DNA from: Ruminococcaceae bacterium UBA737
Lineage (GTDB): Bacteria; Bacillota; Clostridia; Oscillospirales; Acutalibacteraceae
Direction: 5' to 3'
NCBI GenBank assembly: GCA_002297415.1
Contig: DBKZ01000042.1
Span: 33,057 to 43,153 of the forward strand
DNA: 10,097 nt
Shown here: one piece after another, positions 6,015 to 10,097 of the stretch
Layout: each line of letters opens with the position of its first letter
How positions within the stretch are numbered: position 1 is the stretch's first letter
Notes under the pieces: generated by a model
Told to the model about the DNA's origin: nothing
The model's input: the letters and a program-made list of their open reading frames with translations, nothing else
Databases searched by the model: none
Program-made: the position numbers and the translations under genes

Positions 6015-6061
6015 ACCGTTTTTTATTATAATTTTAATATATTATAACCCTTAAAAACGGT
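6015..6061. repeat. Nested inverted repeats across the mrp promoter
   Basis: On the minus strand ACCGTTTTT (6053-6061) and AAAAACGGT (6015-6023) form 9-bp outer arms. Within them TTATAAT and ATTATAA form 7-bp inner arms, the first overlapping the -10 box. The outer 3' arm reaches the ribosome site. An operator is possible; a terminator is unlikely because no U-run follows. Confidence 0.5.
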
Positions 6062-6069
6062 AAAATCAA
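6041..6069 (-). promoter_or_regulatory. Promoter of mrp
   Basis: TTGATT (6064-6069), a 17-nt spacer and a perfect TATAAT (6041-6046) on the minus strand. The -35 box begins 1 nt after the stop codon of the upstream S1 gene. Predicted transcription start near 6034, giving a leader of about 30 nt. Confidence 0.75.
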
Positions 6070-6070
6070 G

Positions 6071-6994
6071 TCAAATAAATTCGGAGGTTATTTTTTTAGG
6101 ACAGGACTCGGGCGAATATTCCCATTTTGAAATATGAGGCTTTGTATAAAAGTATTTTGTTAAGAATCTTTCCTTTGATTCGAAGCTGTCGATAATTATA
6201 AGCTTTATTTTCATTTTCTCGGGAATTATGCTTTTTATGTAAACGCTTGCCTGCTGTCCTACCGTCACCCCTGCTTTCGGCTCGGCAAGACCCGCAAGAT
6301 TTGCCGTTAGCTCGACAAATATTCCGTATTCCTCAATACTTCTGACAATTCCCGACACCGTCTGTCCCTGAGAAAACATATCGGCATTTTCCTGCCAAGT
6401 GCCCAAAAGCTCCTTTTGCGAAAGGGTTATCTTTCCGTCGCCCGCCACCGATTTTATTACCGCCTTTATATTTTCGCCGACCCTTAACCTATCCTTAGGG
6501 TGGGAAATTCTCGAAACGGAAATCGCGTCAATAGGAAGAAGAGCGACATTTCCGCATCCGATATCGCAAAAGGCGCCGAAGCTTTCAAGATGAGTGATTT
6601 TAGCATTTATAACATCGCCGGCAGTCAGCTTTTTTAAAAATTCGTTTTTACATATTTCCTGAGCTTTTTTTCTGGAAAGCTGAGCATAAAGCTTTCCGTA
6701 TTTATCGGTCTTTATAGCTGTTACGCAAAAGCTTACAGGTCTTCCGACCCTTGAAATAAGAGCGATATCCCTTGTTGTTCCCTCGCTTATTCCTATCGCT
6801 CCGTCCTCACGGGAAATTACACCCTTCATACAGCCTAAATCGACCGTCATATTATGCTCGGCGTCGCACATTATCACATTTGCCTCAAGAATACTTGAAG
6901 CCGACTGTGCCTGATAAAGCATTGCCGGAGTTGACATACTTTTTCTGTTCTCATAGGTAGTTCCGATAAAGCCCTCGGGATAAAATTCTTTCAT
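6071..6994 (-). CDS. Stand-alone protein with three S1 RNA-binding domains
   Basis: This 307-residue protein resembles the S1-repeat proteins annotated as ribosomal protein S1-like in Clostridia. Three OB-fold S1 repeats can be traced: a degenerate one at about 30-107 (ANVIMCD, GCMKGVISRED), a clear one at 123-195 (GDVINAKITHLESFGAFCDIG ... KITLSQKELLG), and a third at about 207-268 (GQTVSGIVRSIEEYGIFVEL). A basic and aromatic tail of about 40 residues follows. It should bind single-stranded RNA in the cytosol, perhaps helping mRNA on the ribosome; this is inferred from the fold. In many Clostridia such repeats are fused to IspH; no IspH domain is present here. GAAAGG lies 9 nt before ATG 6994. 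There is no clear terminator before the mrp promoter, so readthrough into mrp is possible. Confidence 0.85.
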   Translation of the reverse strand: MKEFYPEGFIGTTYENRKSMSTPAMLYQAQSASSILEANVIMCDAEHNMTVDLGCMKGVISREDGAIGISEGTTRDIALISRVGRPVSFCVTAIKTDKYGKLYAQLSRKKAQEICKNEFLKKLTAGDVINAKITHLESFGAFCDIGCGNVALLPIDAISVSRISHPKDRLRVGENIKAVIKSVAGDGKITLSQKELLGTWQENADMFSQGQTVSGIVRSIEEYGIFVELTANLAGLAEPKAGVTVGQQASVYIKSIIPEKMKIKLIIIDSFESKERFLTKYFYTKPHISKWEYSPESCPKKITSEFI

Positions 6995-7005
6995 TTTAAC
7001 CAGCC

Positions 7006-7046
7006 TTTCTCATATTTTCATTAGTCTTAAAAAATTATATGAGAAA
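7006..7046. repeat. 10-bp inverted repeat flanking the S1 gene promoter/leader
   Basis: On the minus strand TTTCTCATAT (7037-7046), 21 nt, then ATATGAGAAA (7006-7015). The first arm overlaps the -10 box, the second reaches the ribosome binding site. With a start near 7027 only one arm would be transcribed, so any role would be at the DNA level. Confidence 0.5.
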
Positions 7047-7065
7047 TCAAAAAGCAATATGTCAT
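7034..7065 (-). promoter_or_regulatory. Possible promoter of the S1-domain gene
   Basis: A perfect TATAAT (7034-7039) lies on the minus strand 39 nt before ATG 6994. The best -35 candidate, ATGACA (7060-7065), has a 20-nt spacer, longer than usual. The -10 box is more credible than the -35. Confidence 0.45.
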
Positions 7066-7068
7066 ACA

Positions 7069-7109
7069 AAAAAACGCTTTGGCAAAATACTAAAGCCAAA
7101 GCGTTTTTT
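7069..7109. terminator. Strong bidirectional terminator after the nucleotidyltransferase gene
   Basis: AAAAAACGCTTTGGC, an 11-nt loop and GCCAAAGCGTTTTTT form a perfect 15-bp stem with A- and T-runs on both sides. It lies 11 nt after the stop codon at 7121 and ends the two-gene glycan operon on the minus strand. No plus-strand gene uses it here. Confidence 0.9.
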
Positions 7110-7120
7110 AATTTATCAAA

Positions 7121-7999
7121 TTAAAGAGAACCGTATTCTCCGTTTTCGATTTTTTCTCTTAAAGCTTTTACAACCTGCTCCTTATCTTCCTTATATGTCA
7201 CGCCGTACCACTTATCCTCGGCTATTAACACCTTTACCTTTTTGATATCCTTCAAAATCAGGTCGGCTACTACCGACGGAAGATAGAATTCCGATTTCGG
7301 AACTGAAATGGAATTTTTTAAAAACTCATTGAAATCCCTGCCGAGATAATCAAAAATATCGGTTGTAAAGCCCCACATATTCATTGAAACGAGCGTGTCC
7401 TCGGCAAGTGCAGTCCAGTTTTCGCCGTCCTCGGTATACTTACAGTCCTTGATTTTAGTTCTTTCGGTGATACCTGTAAGATATCCGTTTTCAACATTGC
7501 AAACGCCTCTTGAAACCGTTCCGTTTTCAGTGAGGGTATTTTTAAGGCGGAAGCCTACCATGCAGTAATCTCCACTTTCGTTTTTAAGGTGCTCGTATAT
7601 AGCCTTAAAAGCTGATTTACCGTAATAATCATCGGCATTGATAACCGCAAACGGAGTATCAACAATATCCTTACAGCAATAAATCGCATGACCTGTTCCC
7701 CACGGCTTTTCGCGGTCCTTCGGGCAGACAAAACCCTCAGGGAGCTTATCTGTTTCCTGATAGACATAATCAACATCAATTATTTTTTCAATTCTTTTGC
7801 CGACAGTCTCCTTAAAGTCCTTTTCTATGGCATGCTTTATTACGAATACTACCTTATTAAAGCCTGCCTCCTTTGCGTCATAAACAGAAAAATCAAGCAA
7901 AGCCTCGCCATTAGGGCCTATAGGCTCAATTTGCTTTAATCCGCCGAAACGGCTTCCCATTCCTGCCGCCATAACGATAAGCGTCGCATTAAATCCCAT
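7121..7999 (-). CDS. Sugar-phosphate nucleotidyltransferase family protein
   Basis: This 292-residue protein belongs to the NTP-transferase superfamily that joins an NTP to a sugar-1-phosphate or similar phosphate, giving an activated NDP-sugar and pyrophosphate. Visible are the nucleotide-binding signature MAAGMGSRFGGLKQ (10-23), where the G-x-G-x-R-F pattern and Lys are typical, the PWGTGHA base/sugar segment (99-105), and NADDYYG (121-127), whose aspartates should bind the metal. Which nucleotide and sugar are used cannot be told; it is not a clear GalU or RmlA. ATG 7999 is chosen because MGFNATLIV is the natural first strand and GAGGAG (8010-8015) lies 10 nt upstream; the frame is open to TTG 8047 inside the previous gene. 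It starts 1 nt after the sugar transferase gene, so the two probably serve one glycan pathway. Confidence 0.88.
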   Translation of the reverse strand: MGFNATLIVMAAGMGSRFGGLKQIEPIGPNGEALLDFSVYDAKEAGFNKVVFVIKHAIEKDFKETVGKRIEKIIDVDYVYQETDKLPEGFVCPKDREKPWGTGHAIYCCKDIVDTPFAVINADDYYGKSAFKAIYEHLKNESGDYCMVGFRLKNTLTENGTVSRGVCNVENGYLTGITERTKIKDCKYTEDGENWTALAEDTLVSMNMWGFTTDIFDYLGRDFNEFLKNSISVPKSEFYLPSVVADLILKDIKKVKVLIAEDKWYGVTYKEDKEQVVKALREKIENGEYGSL

Positions 8000-8000
8000 T

Positions 8001-9365
8001 TTATTTTTTCTCCTCATTTTTAGTGTTTTTATTTGCCTTTTCGTCAAAGCCCTCGGTGCTTTCCTTCATAAAAAGAATTTTAAAGGTCAAAATCAAAAGC
8101 TTTATATCCTGTAAAAGCGAATAGGTTTCAATATATATTAAATCCATATTCAGCTTATCCTCAGGAGATGTGTTGTATTTTCCGTAAAGCTGGGCAAAGC
8201 CCGTAAGTCCTGCCTTTACCCTGTGCCTTAAGGCGAATTCGGGATACGCAGAGGTGTATTCATAAACATTTTCTATTCTTTCGGGTCTCGGTCCTACCAT
8301 GGACATATCGCCCTTTAAAATATTGATAAGCTGAGGAAGCTCGTCCATTCGGCAGGCTCTGATAATTCTGCCGACTCTTGTAATTCTGTCGTCATCATTG
8401 ACGGCTTTTTTAGCCCCGTCCTTTTCGGCGTCGGTCCTCATGGAGCGGAATTTTAATATATTGAAAATTCTTCCGTTTTCCGTAATTCTGTTTTGCTTAT
8501 AAAATACAGGTCCGCCGTCGTCAAGCTTGATTGCAACCGCGCAAATCAGCATAAACGGGCTTGCTATAATAAGACCGACGGAGGAAATAACGATATCCAT
8601 TATTCTTTTTATAATCTTCTGTTCGGGCGTTAGTCCTCTGTTTCGGCTCATCAAAACAGGCGTATCGCTTATCTGTATTTCATAGCTGTTGTTTATAATA
8701 ATATCGGTTATATCTGGCAAAAGATATGTTCTTTTTTCATTGGTATAGCAATAGGACATAATTTCCTTTTGCAAATTCTTATCAAGATCGCAGATAAGAA
8801 CGGCTTCATAACGGTCAATCTGCTTTTTTATCTGCTCAATAGGAGTGCTCGCGGCATTAAGACCGCAGGCAATATGAAATCGGTCCGAAATTTTGCTCAT
8901 TTTCTTAATAAGCTCAAATCCCGATTTATAGTCGCTGAAAATTGCAACAAGATTTCTCGCGGGATGAAGCTCGAAATAAATCGAATTTGCGCAAAGAGCG
9001 CAAAGAGCAAGTGATATAATCTGATAAACAGTTCCTATAAGCAGGGGCTTTACCGCAACCATACTTCTCGCGATAAGCGAAAGCTCAAGATACATTATAA
9101 CATTCGTAAACACAGCCGCGAGAGAAAAGCTGTAAATAATCTCATGAAGTCTGTAAATACCTATTTTAAAGGCATTATAAAGCGAGGCAAATGTAAAAAA
9201 AATCAGAACATAGGAAAGCAAAACGACATAGTTACCCTTATTACTGAAAATGGACTCAATATAATTGACATTCCATATTTCGGCAAAACCGGTTGTCGCC
9301 ACAATAACTATTAAAAGCTTTACAAAAAACATTATACTTTTTCGTAACTTAACGGCTGTTTTCAT
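8001..9365 (-). CDS. Polyprenyl-phosphate glycosyl-1-phosphate transferase (WbaP/PglC superfamily)
   Basis: Such enzymes move a sugar-1-phosphate from an NDP-sugar to undecaprenyl phosphate in the inner leaflet, the first committed step of capsule, exopolysaccharide or glycoprotein glycan assembly. The 454-residue length is that of the long WbaP-like class: four N-terminal hydrophobic helices (about 11-30, 46-66, 74-94, 107-129), a Rossmann-like regulatory segment (about 137-240), then the catalytic core. The core has the re-entrant helix with Ser-Pro at 269-270, KFRSMRTD (305-312), the catalytic Asp-Glu pair in RMDELPQL (D341, E342), GPRPE (358-362) and VKAGLTGFAQ (383-392). The tail after 435 is charged and Lys-rich. 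Substrate sugar is unknown. AAAGGA lies 10 nt before ATG 9365. First gene of a two-gene operon, divergent from greA. Confidence 0.93.
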   Translation of the reverse strand: MKTAVKLRKSIMFFVKLLIVIVATTGFAEIWNVNYIESIFSNKGNYVVLLSYVLIFFTFASLYNAFKIGIYRLHEIIYSFSLAAVFTNVIMYLELSLIARSMVAVKPLLIGTVYQIISLALCALCANSIYFELHPARNLVAIFSDYKSGFELIKKMSKISDRFHIACGLNAASTPIEQIKKQIDRYEAVLICDLDKNLQKEIMSYCYTNEKRTYLLPDITDIIINNSYEIQISDTPVLMSRNRGLTPEQKIIKRIMDIVISSVGLIIASPFMLICAVAIKLDDGGPVFYKQNRITENGRIFNILKFRSMRTDAEKDGAKKAVNDDDRITRVGRIIRACRMDELPQLINILKGDMSMVGPRPERIENVYEYTSAYPEFALRHRVKAGLTGFAQLYGKYNTSPEDKLNMDLIYIETYSLLQDIKLLILTFKILFMKESTEGFDEKANKNTKNEEKK

Positions 9366-9408
9366 TTATTTACAATCCTTTGATTTTCAAAACATGAATT
9401 ATATTTAC

Positions 9409-9438
9409 AGTATATAGTTATTATAGGTTGCTTGTCAA
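9409..9438 (-). promoter_or_regulatory. Promoter of the sugar transferase operon
   Basis: A perfect TTGACA (9433-9438), 18-nt spacer and TATACT (9409-9414) on the minus strand. Its -35 box is 11 nt from the greA -35 box, facing the other way. Confidence 0.65.
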
Positions 9439-9455
9439 GTAAATATTTCTTGACA
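9433..9455. repeat. Inverted repeat made of the two divergent -35 boxes
   Basis: TGTCAAG, 9 nt (TAAATATTT), then CTTGACA. The 7-bp arms contain the -35 elements of the two divergent promoters, so one symmetric site covers both. The symmetry may simply be a result of two consensus -35 boxes back to back. Confidence 0.6.
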
Positions 9456-9478
9456 TTCGCACATATAAATAATATAAT
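9450..9478 (+). promoter_or_regulatory. Consensus sigma-A promoter of greA
   Basis: TTGACA (9450-9455), 17-nt spacer, TATAAT (9473-9478): a full match to the housekeeping consensus. Predicted start near 9485, leaving a leader of about 54 nt to the TTG start codon. Confidence 0.92.
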
Positions 9479-9523
9479 TAGAGCAATGCGTGTTCTTTGA
9501 ACACTGAATTTTATTTATTTTAT

Positions 9524-9530
9524 AAGGTGG
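9524..9530 (+). promoter_or_regulatory. greA ribosome binding site (decides start)
   Basis: AAGGTGG lies 8 nt before the TTG at 9539. The earlier in-frame TTG at 9497 has no ribosome site and would add a 14-residue extension foreign to GreA. Confidence 0.8.
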
Positions 9531-9538
9531 TTTTTAAG

Positions 9539-10012
9539 TTGGCAAAAACTATTAAAATTACTGATGACGGTCTTAAAAAGCTCCAAGACGAGCTCGAAAA
9601 CCTCAAAACCTTCGGCCGTGCCGATATAGCCGAAAAAATCAAGGTTGCCAGAGGCTACGGAGACCTTTCCGAAAACAGCGAGTATGACGAGGCTAAAAAC
9701 GAACAGGCTAAAATCGAGGCGCGTATCGTTGAGCTTGAAGCCATGCTTAAAAATGTTGAAATTATATCCGAAATCAAAGGCTCTGCCAAAACAGTCAGAG
9801 TCGGCGTTAAAGTCAAGGTTTATGACGAGGAATATGACGAGGAATGTGAATACCGTGTCGTAGGCTCAACCGAGTCCGACCCGAAAAACAATAAAATTTC
9901 CGACGAGTCGCCTGTAGGAAAAGCTCTTTTAGGCAAAAAGGTCGGAGATGAAGTAATTGTCGAAGCTCCTGCCGGAGAAATAAAGCTTAAGGTTTTGGCA
10001 ATTTCAAAGTAA
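9539..10012 (+). CDS. greA: Transcription elongation factor GreA
   Basis: GreA enters the RNA polymerase secondary channel and stimulates cleavage of backtracked RNA. The 157 residues match the family length exactly when started at TTG 9539 (MAKTIKITDDGLKKLQ). The N-terminal antiparallel coiled coil (about 1-75) carries the acidic tip GDLSENSEYDEAK, with D42 and E45 corresponding to E. coli D41 and E44 that hold the catalytic metal. The C-terminal FKBP-like domain (about 80-157) includes YRVVGSTESDP and SPVGKALLGKKVGDEV. It is the only plus-strand gene in the window, has a consensus promoter, and diverges from the sugar transferase operon. Its TTG start codon is weaker than ATG and may tone down expression from the strong promoter. 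Confidence 0.97.
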   Translation: MAKTIKITDDGLKKLQDELENLKTFGRADIAEKIKVARGYGDLSENSEYDEAKNEQAKIEARIVELEAMLKNVEIISEIKGSAKTVRVGVKVKVYDEEYDEECEYRVVGSTESDPKNNKISDESPVGKALLGKKVGDEVIVEAPAGEIKLKVLAISK

Positions 10013-10019
10013 AGGTTTC

Positions 10020-10067
10020 GGGCAGCAAAAGCTGCCCTCTGAGAGTGCCGAAAAAGTCGGCACTCTC
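10020..10067 (+). other. Two tandem hairpins after greA
   Basis: GGGCAGC-AAAA-GCTGCCC (10020-10037) lies 7 nt after the greA stop, followed by an 11-bp stem GAGAGTGCCGA, 5-nt loop, TCGGCACTCTC (10041-10067). Neither is followed by a proper U-run (TCT and TTGG), so intrinsic termination is doubtful; they could protect the 3' end or belong to a structured leader of a gene beyond the window. No gene is seen in 10013-10097. Confidence 0.55.
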
Positions 10068-10097
10068 TTGGACGGGAATGCCGTTCGCTCGAAAATC

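Noticed and set aside
7555..7939. Frames on both strands within the nucleotidyltransferase gene
   Set aside because: Shadows of a gene with clear motifs; no start signals.
9433..9438. A promoter from TTGACA at 9433-9438 to the nearest TATAAT-like site on the minus strand (7-nt spacer)
   Set aside because: The spacing is far too short; TATACT with 18 nt is the workable partner.
1..10097. CRISPR arrays, tRNA/rRNA genes, insertion sequences, phage genes, riboswitches
   Set aside because: I looked for regular direct repeats, tRNA-like cloverleaf ends, transposase motifs and conserved leader structures and saw none; gaps between genes are all under 200 bases.

Overview
This looks like a chromosomal housekeeping segment from a low-to-moderate GC Clostridia (Bacillota), most likely Oscillospiraceae/Ruminococcus-like. 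The evidence is the Firmicutes-type gene set yicC-remA-gmk-rpoZ-priA, strong sigma-A type promoters (TTGACA/TATAAT), AGGAGG-family ribosome binding sites with some TTG/GTG candidate starts, an orphan ferredoxin-thioredoxin-reductase-like protein, and a TrmB with an FSCPFPK motif that I recall from ruminococcal relatives. The lineage is inferred from gene content, not from a database search. I see no rRNA, tRNA, CRISPR, phage or insertion-sequence signature.

Layout. Twelve of the thirteen genes lie on the minus strand; only greA, at the right end, is on plus. Reading the minus strand from right to left: (1) 9365-7121, a membrane glycosyl-1-phosphate transferase and a sugar-phosphate nucleotidyltransferase one base apart, driven by a promoter back to back with the greA promoter and closed by a strong 15-bp terminator. 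(2) 6994-6071, a stand-alone protein with three S1 domains. (3) 6005-5193, the Mrp/NBP35 Fe-S carrier ATPase, with its own promoter and a strong terminator. (4) 5150-4479, trmB (tRNA m7G46 methyltransferase), whose start lies directly after that terminator. (5) 4415-3487, an unknown single-pass membrane protein overlapping a small ferredoxin-thioredoxin reductase catalytic-subunit homologue, followed by a terminator. (6) 3359-1, an operon yicC-remA-gmk-rpoZ-priA from a near-consensus promoter; priA runs off the left edge.

How the genes fit together. Operon 6 combines an RNase (YicC), a DNA-binding regulator (RemA), GMP kinase, RNA polymerase omega and the replication-restart helicase. It matches the Bacillus order except that coaBC is absent between rpoZ and priA. 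Operon 1 probably starts a surface glycan: the nucleotidyltransferase makes an activated sugar and the transferase loads a sugar-phosphate onto a polyprenyl carrier. Mrp and the FTR-like protein are both Fe-S proteins but belong to separate transcripts.

Start sites. Motif alignment and ribosome binding sites favour internal starts over the longest open frame for rpoZ (1584), gmk (2206), trmB (5150), the nucleotidyltransferase (7999) and greA (TTG at 9539). I found no clearly new system. The most interesting points are the FTR/membrane-protein pair, the Asp-to-Cys change in TrmB, the terminator abutting trmB, and several inverted repeats centred on promoters.
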